DNA of 52,027 nucleotides from an uncultured Acidimicrobiaceae bacterium (GCA_947259095.1 CAMYLA010000059.1:1-52027); one strand, 5' to 3'. Shown: positions 38,179-46,979, numbered from the stretch's first letter. The notes: generated by a model not told the origin, from the sequence alone. Numbers and translations are program-made.

Positions 38179-39339
38179 TCACGGGGTCATCTCGTTGAGC
38201 CTGACCGCCAGTTCATCGAGTTGTTCGAGGTCGAGGTTTGCATAGCTGAACCGGACCCAGCGGTCGTCGGTCGGGGTGAAGGCGGTGCCGGGAATGGCCA
38301 GCACGTCGTGGTCGAGCACCAGCCGCTTGATGACCTCGTCGGTCGCCATGTCGCAGAAGGGATGGCGGACCCAACCGAAGAAGGCCCCGGCGGTGGCCAG
38401 GGTGAAGCCCCCCGGTTCAGGTTCCATGACCTCTCGGAACCGGACCAGGGCCCGATTGATCCTGGCCGCCTGCTCGCTCCGCCATGCCCTGGCGTTGCGC
38501 AGCCCGGCCAGCGCCGCTTCCTGGCCGATCCGGGGGGCGCTGATCTGCACACAGTCGACCAGCTTCATGATCTCGTAGATCACGGCCTCGCCGGCGACCA
38601 CCGCCCCCACCCGGTAGCCGGGAATGGCCAGATCCTTGGAGAAGCTGTGGAGGCTGATCAGGGTGTCCTCCCAACGTGGTTCGGCAAAGAGGTTGTGGGG
38701 TGGGTCGTCGGTGAGCCGGAAGTTCCGGTAGGTCTCGTCGACGATCAGAGCGATGTCGTGCGCCGCGGCCAACTCGTAGAACGACTTGATGGTCTCGGGA
38801 GGCACGGTCACCCCCGTGGGGTTGGCCGGTGTCACCAGCACGATGGCCCTGGTCCGCTCGCTGATCAGCTCGGCGGCACGTGACGGATCGGGTAGCAGCG
38901 TCGCGTCCACCGGCTCGAGGTAGCGGGGGCGAACGCCGTCCAGCTTGAGCCACATGTCGTGGTTGAAGTAGAAGGGGACCGGCAAGATCACCTCGTCGCC
39001 CGGCTCGGTCAAGGCCGACACGGTCACGCAGAACGCCTGGTTGCAGCCGCCGGTTGGCAGGATTCGACTGGCTGGCACCGGCGCCCGGTAGTCGGCGCTG
39101 AGCTCGGCGGCCACCGCATCGTTGAGGGCGGGCAGGCCGGGCGGGGGAGCGTAGCGGCCACCGTCGGCCTCTGCCGCCACCTCGGCGATGCGGGCCGCAA
39201 TCTCCGGGGCGGTCGGGTAGCCGGGTGCGGCCTGGGACAGATCGAGCAGCTCCCGGTCACCGGTCCGGTGGGCCAGCCAGGCGTGGGCCTCGGCGATCGG
39301 GGAGGCCGTCAACTGCAAGGTGCGATTGGTCAGGCGCAT
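38179..39339 (-). CDS. Class I/II PLP-dependent aminotransferase
   Basis: A 386-residue fold-type I enzyme. Visible features are the substrate loop LSQAAPGYPTAPE, the glycine-rich PTGGCNQAF motif, LVTPANPTGV (cofactor-contacting Asn), LIVDETYRNF (Asp for the pyridine nitrogen), the Schiff-base lysine in SHSFSKDLAIPGYRVG and WVRFSYANL containing the C-terminal Arg. The amino acid used is unknown. It lies between the ArsC gene and a polar amino acid importer. TAGGCT ends 6 nt before the ATG at 39339. Confidence 0.93.
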   Translation of the reverse strand: MRLTNRTLQLTASPIAEAHAWLAHRTGDRELLDLSQAAPGYPTAPEIAARIAEVAAEADGGRYAPPPGLPALNDAVAAELSADYRAPVPASRILPTGGCNQAFCVTVSALTEPGDEVILPVPFYFNHDMWLKLDGVRPRYLEPVDATLLPDPSRAAELISERTRAIVLVTPANPTGVTVPPETIKSFYELAAAHDIALIVDETYRNFRLTDDPPHNLFAEPRWEDTLISLHSFSKDLAIPGYRVGAVVAGEAVIYEIMKLVDCVQISAPRIGQEAALAGLRNARAWRSEQAARINRALVRFREVMEPEPGGFTLATAGAFFGWVRHPFCDMATDEVIKRLVLDHDVLAIPGTAFTPTDDRWVRFSYANLDLEQLDELAVRLNEMTP

Positions 39340-39345
39340 GGGCCG

Positions 39346-39351
39346 AGCCTA
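39346..39351 (-). promoter_or_regulatory. -10 box (TAGGCT), leaderless type
   Basis: Ends 6 nt before the ATG at 39339 on the minus strand. Confidence 0.55.
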
Positions 39352-39389
39352 CTGGCGGCTCCGGAAGCGCTCCTCTTCGAAACGGCGGC

Positions 39390-40202
39390 TCAGAGCCGGC
39401 CGGCCTGGCTCACCCGGTGGAGGAACTGCTTGGTCCGTGCCTCCACCGGGTCGGCGAAGAACTGCGCCGGGGCTGCGGACTCCAACACCCACCCCTCATG
39501 GAGGAACGCCACCCGGGTCGCCACCTCTCGGGCGAAGCCCATCTCGTGGGTGGCGAGAACCATGGTCAGGCCCTGGTCGCTGAGGTCTCGGATCACGCCC
39601 AGCACCTCGCCGACCAGCTCGGGATCGAGGGCCGACGTGACCTCGTCCAGCAGGAGCACCTCGGGTCGGACCATGAGCGCCCTGACGATCGCCGCCCGCT
39701 GGTTCTGGCCTCCGCTGAGCTTGTTGGGGTATTCCTGCTCCTTGTCGCCAAGACCGAATTGATCCAGCAGTTCCCGGGCCCGGGACTCGGCCTCGGACCG
39801 GCTGACACCGTGGGCCCGACGAGGACCGAGGGTCACGTTCTGCAAGACGTTCATATGGGGGAACAGGTTGAACGATTGGAACACGATGCCGATCCTGCGA
39901 CGGACCTCGTTGGCCCCGACGCCCGTTCCTCGGGAACCGGGTCCGGCGATCTCCACCCCGTCCAGCAGGATGGAACCGGCGTCGATCGGGTCGAGCAGAT
40001 CGATGCATCGCAGGATCGTCGACTTGCCACAGCCACTGGGCCCGATCAGGCACACGACGTCGTGGTCGTCCACGGTCAGATCGAGCCCGTTGAGCACCCG
40101 CTTGGCCCCGAACGACTTCTCGACCGAGCGGAGGTCGAGCTTCGGTGTCGGGCCGGCGTCGAGGGGATCGTCGACGGGGTTCTGGTTCACCGAGTCGCTC
40201 AT
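39390..40202 (-). CDS. Polar amino acid ABC transporter ATP-binding protein (GlnQ type)
   Basis: A 270-residue ATPase with Walker A GPSGCGKST, signature LSGGQNQRAAIVRAL, Walker B VLLLDEVTSALDPE and the H-loop VLATHEMGFAREVA. A 20-residue N-terminal extension precedes the domain. It overlaps the permease gene by 4 bp and is the last gene of the importer operon (binding protein, permease, ATPase). The operon likely takes up a polar or acidic amino acid; the exact ligand is unknown. Confidence 0.95.
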   Translation of the reverse strand: MSDSVNQNPVDDPLDAGPTPKLDLRSVEKSFGAKRVLNGLDLTVDDHDVVCLIGPSGCGKSTILRCIDLLDPIDAGSILLDGVEIAGPGSRGTGVGANEVRRRIGIVFQSFNLFPHMNVLQNVTLGPRRAHGVSRSEAESRARELLDQFGLGDKEQEYPNKLSGGQNQRAAIVRALMVRPEVLLLDEVTSALDPELVGEVLGVIRDLSDQGLTMVLATHEMGFAREVATRVAFLHEGWVLESAAPAQFFADPVEARTKQFLHRVSQAGRL

Positions 40203-41026
40203 GTCGCCGTCTGCGATCGCAGCGTCCGGTCACGGGCGGTGTACCAGTCGACCAGTCTCGTCAGCGGCACGCTGACGGCCAGGAACAGCAGCGTGGCGAC
40301 GACGTATGACGTGTAGTTGAACGTCCTGGCGGTGTAGATCTCCGCCTCCCGTACCGCCTCCCGGATGCCGAGGATCGACAGCAGGGCCACATCCTTTTGG
40401 AGGCTGACGACCGTGTTCATCAGCGCCGGCACCACATTGCGGATGGCCTGGGGCAGGATCGCGAATCGTAGGGTCTGGGCCTGGGTCAGCCCCAACGCCC
40501 GGGCCGACGCCCGCTGGCTCTCCGGGACCGCATCGATCCCGGATCGGTAGATCTCGGCGGTGTAGGCCGCATAGGACAGCGTCAGCGCCACCAGCCCCCA
40601 GAAGATGGCCGATCGCGGCAGACCTGAGATGTCCAACGCCGGCAGCCCGAATCCGAGCAGCAGGATCAGCAGGACCAGTGGGATGCCCCTGAAGATGTCG
40701 GTGTAGACCACCGCCAGCATCCGGATGGGAAAGAAACCGGGACCCCGCAGGCTGCGCATGACCGCCACCACCAGCGCCACGACCGGGATGGTGACCATCG
40801 CCGCCAGGAACAACTGGATGTTCAGCCAGAATCCGGACAGCACCTGCGGCCACGATCTGGCGAAATCGTCGCCGTTGAAGAACTGTTCCTGGACCCGAGG
40901 CCAATTGGGGCTGAAGACGATCAAGGTGATCGCCAACCCGAGGAACACGACGGTCGACAGGGTTGCGATCGCCGCCCCCTTCGCCCCCTCCTGGTCGAGG
41001 ATCCGACCGCCCCCGGCCCGGCTCAC
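40199..41026 (-). CDS. Polar amino acid ABC transporter permease (HisM/GlnP type)
   Basis: A 275-residue membrane protein. The hydrophobic segments lie near residues 20-37, 70-90, 110-127, 133-152 and 243-262, and the ATPase-contact loop ASARALGLTQAQTLRFAILPQAIRN carries the conserved EAA-type Gly. It starts at the GTG at 41026, 10 bp after the stop of the binding-protein gene, and overlaps the ATPase start by 4 bp. Confidence 0.93.
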   Translation of the reverse strand: MSRAGGGRILDQEGAKGAAIATLSTVVFLGLAITLIVFSPNWPRVQEQFFNGDDFARSWPQVLSGFWLNIQLFLAAMVTIPVVALVVAVMRSLRGPGFFPIRMLAVVYTDIFRGIPLVLLILLLGFGLPALDISGLPRSAIFWGLVALTLSYAAYTAEIYRSGIDAVPESQRASARALGLTQAQTLRFAILPQAIRNVVPALMNTVVSLQKDVALLSILGIREAVREAEIYTARTFNYTSYVVATLLFLAVSVPLTRLVDWYTARDRTLRSQTAT

Positions 41027-41036
41027 CGTGGCGCCG

Positions 41037-41897
41037 CTAGCTCGACAAGGTCGGGATCGAGCCGCCCTGGTTCAGCCACTCATCCTCCAGGGCATCGAGA
41101 GTGCCGCCGTCCCGCAGGGCGCCCAACGCCTCGTTGACGCAGGCCACCAGCGGGCTGCCGTCCTCGAACAGCATGCCGAGCTCCTCAGGGCTGTCGGAGG
41201 CCCTTGGCAGCACCCCGATGATCGAGGCATCGGGGATCTCCACCGCGGTGATGAAGTAGGCCGTCGGCAGGTCCATGACGATCCCGTCGACCTGGCCGGC
41301 GTCGAACGCCGACTTGGCGGCCACGTTGTCGTCGTAGACCGCAGCCTCGTTCGACGGCTCGATGGTGGTCTCGATGTAGTCGAGGCTGGTGGTGCCTATG
41401 GCTGCGCCGAGGCGGAGCTCCTTCAGGTCGTCGATCGATCCGGCGGAGGCGGCGGGCGAATCGGTGGCCCCGATGATGGCCTGCTCGACCTGGTAGTAGC
41501 CCTCGGAGAAGTCGACCACCTCGTCCCGGGCGGCGGTGATCGAGTACTGCTGGATGTTGAAGTCGAAGTCCTTGGCCCCCGGCGCCACCGCCTCGTCGAA
41601 GCCGGTCCTGGTCCACTCGACGGTCTCGACGCCGAGCTCAGCGGCCAGGGAGTACACGAGCGCGCTTTCGAAGCCCTCCCCGTTCGCCGGGTCGTCATCG
41701 ACCATCCACGGCTCGAACACCGGCTCACCGGTTGCCACGGTGAGGGTGCCGTCGACCTTGGTCGGCAGGTTTTCGCACGACGCGGCCTCGCCGTCGGAAC
41801 CGGCATCGGTGGTCTCGTCGGTGGACTCGTCGTCGCCGCATGCCGCGGCGAGCAGGGCGGCGGCGAGAAGGAGTGGGAGGATCTTGCGAAGCGTCAT
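41037..41897 (-). CDS. Polar amino acid ABC transporter substrate-binding lipoprotein
   Basis: A 286-residue extracellular solute-binding protein. The signal LPLLLAAALLAAAC ends in the lipobox LAAAC, so it is lipid-anchored. An acidic linker precedes the two-lobed family 3 domain (VATGEPVFEPWMVDDD, GFESALVYSLAAELG, FDAGQVDGIVMDLPTAYF). It is the first gene of the operon and has TAACCT ending 6 nt before its ATG. Confidence 0.93.
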   Translation of the reverse strand: MTLRKILPLLLAAALLAAACGDDESTDETTDAGSDGEAASCENLPTKVDGTLTVATGEPVFEPWMVDDDPANGEGFESALVYSLAAELGVETVEWTRTGFDEAVAPGAKDFDFNIQQYSITAARDEVVDFSEGYYQVEQAIIGATDSPAASAGSIDDLKELRLGAAIGTTSLDYIETTIEPSNEAAVYDDNVAAKSAFDAGQVDGIVMDLPTAYFITAVEIPDASIIGVLPRASDSPEELGMLFEDGSPLVACVNEALGALRDGGTLDALEDEWLNQGGSIPTLSS

Positions 41898-41903
41898 CCC
41901 GGC

Positions 41904-41909
41904 AGGTTA
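41904..41909 (-). promoter_or_regulatory. -10 box (TAACCT), leaderless type
   Basis: Ends 6 nt before the ATG at 41897 on the minus strand; drives the amino acid importer operon. Confidence 0.55.
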
Positions 41910-41970
41910 GCGGCGATCCTCGCCCCCTCGACGACGGCGACGACTTGCCCCAGCCGACGGCGTTGAACGG

Positions 41971-42411
41971 CTAGGCGGCCGGGCTGGTGATGAACACCGG
42001 GATCTCCCGGTCGGTCTTCTCCTGGTATTCGGCGTAGGGGGCGAAGACCGCAACCGCCCGCTCCCACCATGCGGCCCGCTCCTCGCCGGTGACCAGCCGG
42101 GCGGTGGTGGGGAACGGCTCCGGGCCGTCCTGCACCATGATCTCGGGATCGGCCACGATGTTGTGGTACCAGCCGGGATCCTCCGGGGCGCCACCCTTTG
42201 AGGCGACCAGCGCATACTCGCCCTCGTGTTCCACCCGCATCAGGGCGATCTTGCGGACCTTGCCGGACTTGTGGCCATTCATCGTGACGATCACGACCGG
42301 GATCCCGGTGTCCCGGAGGGTCGCCGCCTCCTTGCCGCCGGACGCCTCGTAGTCGGCGATCTGTTGCGCCACCCAATCCCACTTGCTCGGTTCGTACTCA
42401 CCTGTGATCAT
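41971..42411 (-). CDS. Nitroreductase/deazaflavin (F420)-dependent reductase, DDN family
   Basis: About 146 residues starting at the ATG at 42411 (MITGEYEPSKWDWVAQQIADYEASGG). The split-barrel DDN pattern is visible: IPVVIVTMNGHKSGKVRKIALMRVE, YALVASKGGAPEDPGWYHNI and TARLVTGEERAAWWERAVAVFAPYAEYQ. Relatives in Mycobacterium (Ddn) bind F420H2 and reduce quinones or nitro-drugs. It has no operon partner. TACAGT ends 6 nt before the ATG. Confidence 0.9.
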   Translation of the reverse strand: MITGEYEPSKWDWVAQQIADYEASGGKEAATLRDTGIPVVIVTMNGHKSGKVRKIALMRVEHEGEYALVASKGGAPEDPGWYHNIVADPEIMVQDGPEPFPTTARLVTGEERAAWWERAVAVFAPYAEYQEKTDREIPVFITSPAA

Positions 42412-42417
42412 GCCCGC

Positions 42418-42423
42418 ACTGTA
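42418..42423 (-). promoter_or_regulatory. -10 box (TACAGT), leaderless type
   Basis: Ends 6 nt before the ATG at 42411 on the minus strand, deciding this start against the longer upstream ORF. Confidence 0.55.
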
Positions 42424-42474
42424 CAGACGCCGGTGGCCGGGCGCCCAAAGCCGACGACGACCAAGCACAACGGG

Positions 42475-43512
42475 TCAGAAGAGCGAGTCCTGGACCGCCA
42501 ACCGGTCCGGTTCGTAGCGGCCGATGTCAAGCTCGACCCCGAACAGCCGTCCCAGGTCTGCGACGAAACGATCGTCGGCCCGATCCGGCCCATCGGTTCC
42601 CGGCCGGCGCAGCACCGCCAGCCGACCACACATGGCCACCACCTCGACGTGGTGGGTTCCGGCATCGAGCCGGGCCGGGTACGGGTGCAGCCGGTCCCAG
42701 ATCGGCGAGTCCGACTCGGGGAAGGCCCACCGCCGGTCGGTCAGTTCGACCTCGTCGTCGATGCCATCGGGCTCCGCCGACCCCGGCAGACGATCCAACG
42801 AGCCGATCAGCCGGTGGACCTCGTCGACCATCGGATCGAGCCGTTCGGCCAGCATCGGATCGCTGAGCGGCCGGGCCATACCCTGCAGTTTCCGTTTGAC
42901 AGCCACCGACTGGGTCAGCCCGAGCTTCTCGGTCACCAGATCCTCGAGCCGGCGGACCAGGAACCCGTCGGCCACCGAGGCGACCCGAACCGCCCGCCAG
43001 GCGCCCTGCTCGGCCAACCGCTTCGAGGTTCGATGCGCCGTGCTGGTGCCGATCTTCAGCGAGCCATCGCGAAAGGCCGCCACGTACAGCTCGTTTGTCT
43101 GCTCCAGGTGATCGACAACCGACCGCTCGAGTGTGTCCCGCTCCCTGGTGTGGGCGTGGTGGAGGTTCGATGCGAACTCGGCGTCGGCCACCGCACAGCC
43201 GACGCACGTCTTCTCGTTCGGCTGGGGTGGGTTGGGGCAGTCGACGTAGGCGCCGTTGTTCCGCTGCGGCGAGCTGTGACCGAGGCAATGACGGCGCCCG
43301 TCCGGGGCCACCCGGTAGTTGAGCTCGAGTCCCACCACCGGGACCAGCTGCGACGGCTCGACCGTGCCGTCGGTTCCCGGCTCGGGGATCCGGAGCCTCA
43401 CCAGGCATCGGTCGTCGCCCCACACCAGACCGAGCAGGACCAGCGTCGTACCGTCGCCTGGGAGGTCATCGGGGGAGGGGTGGCCTCCGGGCCGCAATCG
43501 GTGGTCTGCCAT
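42475..43512 (-). CDS. DUF2797 domain-containing protein
   Basis: About 345 residues from the ATG at 43512. The N-terminal half has metal-site-like residues: CLGHSSPQR, a Cys in VDCPNP and KTCVGCAVADAEF. It is followed by ELYVAAFRDGSLKIGTST and RLAEQGAWRAVRVASV, which resemble the GIY-YIG-like strands of DUF2797. The family has no assigned function. TACCAT lies 8 nt before the ATG, back to back with the promoter of the DinB gene. Confidence 0.75.
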   Translation of the reverse strand: MADHRLRPGGHPSPDDLPGDGTTLVLLGLVWGDDRCLVRLRIPEPGTDGTVEPSQLVPVVGLELNYRVAPDGRRHCLGHSSPQRNNGAYVDCPNPPQPNEKTCVGCAVADAEFASNLHHAHTRERDTLERSVVDHLEQTNELYVAAFRDGSLKIGTSTAHRTSKRLAEQGAWRAVRVASVADGFLVRRLEDLVTEKLGLTQSVAVKRKLQGMARPLSDPMLAERLDPMVDEVHRLIGSLDRLPGSAEPDGIDDEVELTDRRWAFPESDSPIWDRLHPYPARLDAGTHHVEVVAMCGRLAVLRRPGTDGPDRADDRFVADLGRLFGVELDIGRYEPDRLAVQDSLF

Positions 43513-43520
43513 TGGCTTCG

Positions 43521-43526
43521 ATGGTA
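43521..43526 (-). promoter_or_regulatory. -10 box (TACCAT), leaderless type
   Basis: Ends 8 nt before the ATG at 43512 on the minus strand. Confidence 0.4.
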
Positions 43527-43555
43527 GGGGCTCGGCGGGATCTCCGGTGGCTTGG

Positions 43556-43561
43556 TATCGT
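43556..43561 (+). promoter_or_regulatory. -10 box (TATCGT), leaderless type
   Basis: Ends 6 nt before the ATG at 43568. Confidence 0.5.
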
Positions 43562-43567
43562 CGCGTC

Positions 43568-44146
43568 ATGGATCAGCCACCGCCCGACACCAAGAACTGG
43601 ACCTGGGTCCTGGAGCGGCCCTGTCCCCAATGTGGCTTCGACGCTTCGGCGGTCGAGCCGAGCGAGGTCGCCGCCGCCGTCCGGGCCAACGCCGCCGGCT
43701 TCCGGGCTGCGCTGCAGCGGGGTGACATCGTGTCCGAACGGCCGCCGGTGCCGGCCGGGGCGCCCCCCAAGTGGTCTGCCCTGGAATACGGGGCCCATGT
43801 GCGCGATGTTCACAAGCTCACCGCCGAGCGGCTCACCAGGATGATGAAGAAGACCGCCCCCACGTTCCCGGACTGGGATCAGAACGAGGCCGCGGTCAAG
43901 GGCAGGTACGACTCGGCCGACGCCGACAAGGTCAGCTACGAGCTGGCGATCAATGCCGGCAAGGTGGCCGACCTGCTGGACAAGGTCCGGGGGGACGGCT
44001 GGCAGCGAACCGGGATGCGGTCCGACGGTGCCGCCTTCACCATCGGTGCCTTTGCCGTGTACACCCTGCACGATGTCAGCCACCACCTGTGGGATGTCGA
44101 GCAGGGCTACGAGGCCATCAAGGAAGCAAGGAAGAAGAGCAGCTGA
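43568..44146 (+). CDS. DinB-fold (four-helix, metal-dependent) family protein
   Basis: About 192 residues, starting at the ATG at 43568 just after its -10 box. The N-terminus has RPCPQCGFD, then helices with three potential metal-ligand histidines: ALEYGAHVRDVHKL and FAVYTLHDVSHHLWDVEQGY. This matches the DinB/YfiT-like superfamily. A thiol such as mycothiol may be the co-substrate, but this is inference. Its stop overlaps the probable CTG start of the M20 hydrolase gene, so the two form a coupled pair. Confidence 0.83.
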   Translation: MDQPPPDTKNWTWVLERPCPQCGFDASAVEPSEVAAAVRANAAGFRAALQRGDIVSERPPVPAGAPPKWSALEYGAHVRDVHKLTAERLTRMMKKTAPTFPDWDQNEAAVKGRYDSADADKVSYELAINAGKVADLLDKVRGDGWQRTGMRSDGAAFTIGAFAVYTLHDVSHHLWDVEQGYEAIKEARKKSS

Positions 44147-45405
44147 CCTCCATCGTCGAAACCGGCCGCCTGCGGATCGATGGCCAACGGCTGCTCGACC
44201 GGCTGAGCGCACTGAGCCGGGTCGGGGGGATCGCCGGTACCACCGGTTCGTCCCGGCTGGCCTTCACCGACGCCGATCGGGCCGGCCGCCGGCTGGTGAC
44301 GGGTTGGATGGAAGACCTCGGCCTGCAGTTGTCGGTCGACGGCATCGGCAATGTGGTCGGCCTGTGGCTGCCGCCCGGTATCGACCCGGCTGCGCCTCCG
44401 GTGATGACCGGCAGCCACATCGACACCGTCGGTACCGGCGGCCGCTATGACGGCAACCTCGGGGTGTTGGCCGGCCTCGAGGTGATCGAGACGCTGGCCG
44501 CCGAGGGGGTCACCCCGGCCAGGCCGCTGGCCGTCGCCTTCTTCTCCAACGAGGAGGGGTCACGATTCCAGCCCGACATGATGGGCTCGTTGGTCTACGT
44601 CGGAGGTATGGCCCTCGAGGAGGCCCATGCGGTCGAGGGGATCGACGGTGCCACCGTCGGCGCCGAGCTGGCCCGGATCGGCGGCCGGGGCCCGTCGCCG
44701 TGCCCCGGCCCCGCCCCCCACCGCTTCGTCGAGTTGCACATCGAGCAGGGGCCGGTGCTGGAGGAGGCCGGGGTCGGGCTGGGCGTGGTCGAGGGGGTCC
44801 AGGGCATCTCCTGGACCGAGGTCGTCGTCGAGGGCCAGTCGAACCATGCCGGGACCACCCCCATGGGGCTTCGCCGCGACGCCGGCTACGTGGCGGCGGA
44901 GATCACCACCTTTGTCCGCCGGTTGGCGCTGGAGTTCGGCCACCCCCAGGTGGCGACGGTGGGGGCGATCGACCTCCACCCCAACCTGATCAACGTGGTG
45001 GCGGCGACGGCGAAGCTGACCGTCGATCTCCGCAACACCGACAACGATCGGCTGCTGGAAGCCGAACGACAACTGGCCCGAGAACTCGACGCCGTGGCCG
45101 ACCGCGAGGGCGTGAGCATCACCACCAGGACCTTGACCCGATTCGATCCGGTCGTCTTCGACCCCGAGGTCGTCGATCTGGTGGAGGCCACGGCCCATCG
45201 CCTGGGGATCACGACGATGCGGCTGCCGTCGGGGGCAGGCCACGATGCCCAGATGCTGGCCAGAGTCTGTCCCACCGCCATGGTGTTCACCCCCAGCGAA
45301 AACGGCATCAGCCACAATCCGGCCGAACACACCGACCCGGCCGATCTCGAGGCCGGGGCGAACGTGCTGCTGCACACGATGTTGGCGCTGGCCGCCGCCG
45401 ATTGA
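44143..45405 (+). CDS. M20-family amidohydrolase (N-carbamoyl-amino acid / allantoate type)
   Basis: About 420 residues. The zinc-binding pattern of the amidase/hydantoinase-carbamoylase subgroup is complete: GSHIDTVGTGGRYDGNLGV (His, Asp), FFSNEEGSRF (Glu pair), ELHIEQGPVLE (His), EGQSNHAGTTPM and GAGHDAQML (His). The start is uncertain: no ATG, GTG or TTG lies near homology; the CTG at 44143 overlaps the DinB stop as CTGA with GGAAG upstream. The enzyme would open N-carbamoyl amino acids or allantoate. The hydantoinase-like gene in the window lies 25 kb away, so a joint pathway is only a guess. Its last 98 bp overlap the convergent flippase-like gene. Confidence 0.85.
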   Translation: MTSIVETGRLRIDGQRLLDRLSALSRVGGIAGTTGSSRLAFTDADRAGRRLVTGWMEDLGLQLSVDGIGNVVGLWLPPGIDPAAPPVMTGSHIDTVGTGGRYDGNLGVLAGLEVIETLAAEGVTPARPLAVAFFSNEEGSRFQPDMMGSLVYVGGMALEEAHAVEGIDGATVGAELARIGGRGPSPCPGPAPHRFVELHIEQGPVLEEAGVGLGVVEGVQGISWTEVVVEGQSNHAGTTPMGLRRDAGYVAAEITTFVRRLALEFGHPQVATVGAIDLHPNLINVVAATAKLTVDLRNTDNDRLLEAERQLARELDAVADREGVSITTRTLTRFDPVVFDPEVVDLVEATAHRLGITTMRLPSGAGHDAQMLARVCPTAMVFTPSENGISHNPAEHTDPADLEAGANVLLHTMLALAAAD

Positions 45406-46408
45406 CCGACCACCACAACCAGCTCAGCGCACCGAGTGGGATCGGCAACGCAAAGGTCAGGAATCGGAACAGCAGCACCCCGGCCACCACCGAATCCTCC
45501 GGGGCCGGCCCGACCGCACTCAAGGCCCCGACCAGGCCCAACTCCATGACCCCGAGCCCCCCTGGGGTGAGCGGGACCGCAGTGACCAACCTGCCGAAGG
45601 CCAAGGCGGCCAGGATCGGGGCCCAGCCCAGGACCGACCGGTCCACCCCCACCGCCCGCAGGCAGATCACCAGCAGCAGGTAGAGGTTGACGTGGCCGGC
45701 CACCGTCCAGAATGTCAGGGCCCGCCATCGGCCGGACAGCAACGACACGGTGCCGGCCCGGAGCTCGTCGAGCCTGGCCGGCCAGCCGGTCCCTGTCGCC
45801 GGGAGCCGGTCGACCAGCCGGCCCAGCCGGCGGGCCGTCCCCGGGCCGGCCAGGACGACCGCCAACAGGCCGGAGGCGATCCCGAACAGCACCGCCCCCA
45901 GGATCGCCGCCTGGACCAGCGCCGGGCCGACCGGCCGCTGGGTTGCCAGCCAGGCAACGGCGATGAGTGGTGTGCCGAGTTTGATGCAGGTGTCCCAGAC
46001 GCCGGTCACAATGATCGAACGGGCGATGGCATCGCCGGCCAGGCCGAACGAGCGGTACATCGACCAGGTCAGGGCGATGGCAACCGCACTGCCACCGGGC
46101 ACCAGGTTGGTCACGGTGGTGGTGGCCCAGTCGGTGACCACCGCCTGGCGCAGTCGCAGCCCCGGCAGCGCCGCAACCTGTGACGTCGACGGCGCAACGA
46201 GGTTGGCCGCACCGACCACCGCCAGCAACGGCAGCAGGGTGCGATCGACATCGGCCAGCCGATCCCAGACCTGGCGGTAGTCGGCGAACTGCGGGAGCGC
46301 CCAGACGAACACCGCCACCACCACGGCCAGGCCGATGATGGCCCTGACCCGGGGTTCTGCCAGGCCGTCACGAACCACGGACCGGTCCGGTGATCGTTGA
46401 CTCGTCAC
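45308..46408 (-). CDS. Lysylphosphatidylglycerol synthase transmembrane (flippase-like) protein
   Basis: About 366 residues with some eight hydrophobic segments. The UPF0104/AglD-like pattern is visible: AANLVAPSTSQVAALPGL, NLVPGGSAVAIALTW, LTFWTVAGHVNLYLLLV, VTAVPLTPGGLGVMELGLVG. Members act in lipid flipping or as the membrane part of MprF-type enzymes. The start is the GTG at 46408 (VTSQRSPDRS), 32 bp after the VOC stop. The frame runs on to 45308, so the C-terminal tail (basic, Pro/Arg-rich) overlaps the M20 gene on the other strand by 98 bp. Confidence 0.82.
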   Translation of the reverse strand: MTSQRSPDRSVVRDGLAEPRVRAIIGLAVVVAVFVWALPQFADYRQVWDRLADVDRTLLPLLAVVGAANLVAPSTSQVAALPGLRLRQAVVTDWATTTVTNLVPGGSAVAIALTWSMYRSFGLAGDAIARSIIVTGVWDTCIKLGTPLIAVAWLATQRPVGPALVQAAILGAVLFGIASGLLAVVLAGPGTARRLGRLVDRLPATGTGWPARLDELRAGTVSLLSGRWRALTFWTVAGHVNLYLLLVICLRAVGVDRSVLGWAPILAALAFGRLVTAVPLTPGGLGVMELGLVGALSAVGPAPEDSVVAGVLLFRFLTFALPIPLGALSWLWWSVNRRRPAPTSCAAARSPRPRDRPGRCVRPDCG

Positions 46409-46439
46409 CGCGGTCGGTCGGGTCGACGCCGGGGTGGGG

Positions 46440-46937
46440 CTAGAGAACCTCCGCCCCGTACATCTCGCCAAGCGGGTCGGCGATGAGCTCCAACCGCTCG
46501 CCGTCGGGGCCGAAGAAGTAGATCGAGGTTTCGAACTCGAGGAAGATCTCGACCCCGGCCTCGATGAGCTTCGACCGGAGGTGCTGGAACTTCTCGGCGG
46601 TGACCGAGATGGCGATGTGATGCAGCCCGCCGAGCACCTCGGCGTACTGGCCGAGATCCAGACCGGGGAAATCGAAGAAGGCCAGGGCGTTGCCGTTGCC
46701 GATGTCGAAGAAGAAGTGGGTGGAACCCTCGTAGTCCCGATTCTCGAACAGTTCGGTGAGCGGGAACTCCAGCAGATCCTGGTAGAAGCGGATCGTTGTC
46801 TCCACGTCGCGGGAGAGGAGAGCGACATGGTGGACTCCCCTGGCCGATGACGGTGGACGGTTGGACGGATCCTCGAGGTGGTCGGCCTTGAGCCGATCCC
46901 ATTCCGCTCGGCGGTTTGTCTGCGACCCGGTGCTCAT
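46440..46937 (-). CDS. VOC (glyoxalase/dioxygenase)-fold protein
   Basis: About 165 residues, starting at the ATG at 46937. The paired betaalphabetabetabeta repeats of the VOC superfamily are visible: GVHHVALLSRDVETTIRFYQDLLEFPLTE with a His metal ligand, GLHHIAISVTAEKFQHLRSKL with a second His, and the terminal Glu region IYFFGPDGERLELI. Members include glyoxalase I, fosfomycin resistance proteins and extradiol dioxygenases; the substrate cannot be told. TAGGAT ends 7 nt before the ATG. It is divergent from DUF445. Confidence 0.88.
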   Translation of the reverse strand: MSTGSQTNRRAEWDRLKADHLEDPSNRPPSSARGVHHVALLSRDVETTIRFYQDLLEFPLTELFENRDYEGSTHFFFDIGNGNALAFFDFPGLDLGQYAEVLGGLHHIAISVTAEKFQHLRSKLIEAGVEIFLEFETSIYFFGPDGERLELIADPLGEMYGAEVL

Positions 46938-46944
46938 GTCGACC

Positions 46945-46950
46945 ATCCTA
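46945..46950 (-). promoter_or_regulatory. -10 box (TAGGAT), leaderless type
   Basis: Ends 7 nt before the ATG at 46937 on the minus strand. Confidence 0.5.
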
Positions 46951-46979
46951 CCGCCCGCAGCCGACCAGGACGGCGGCGG

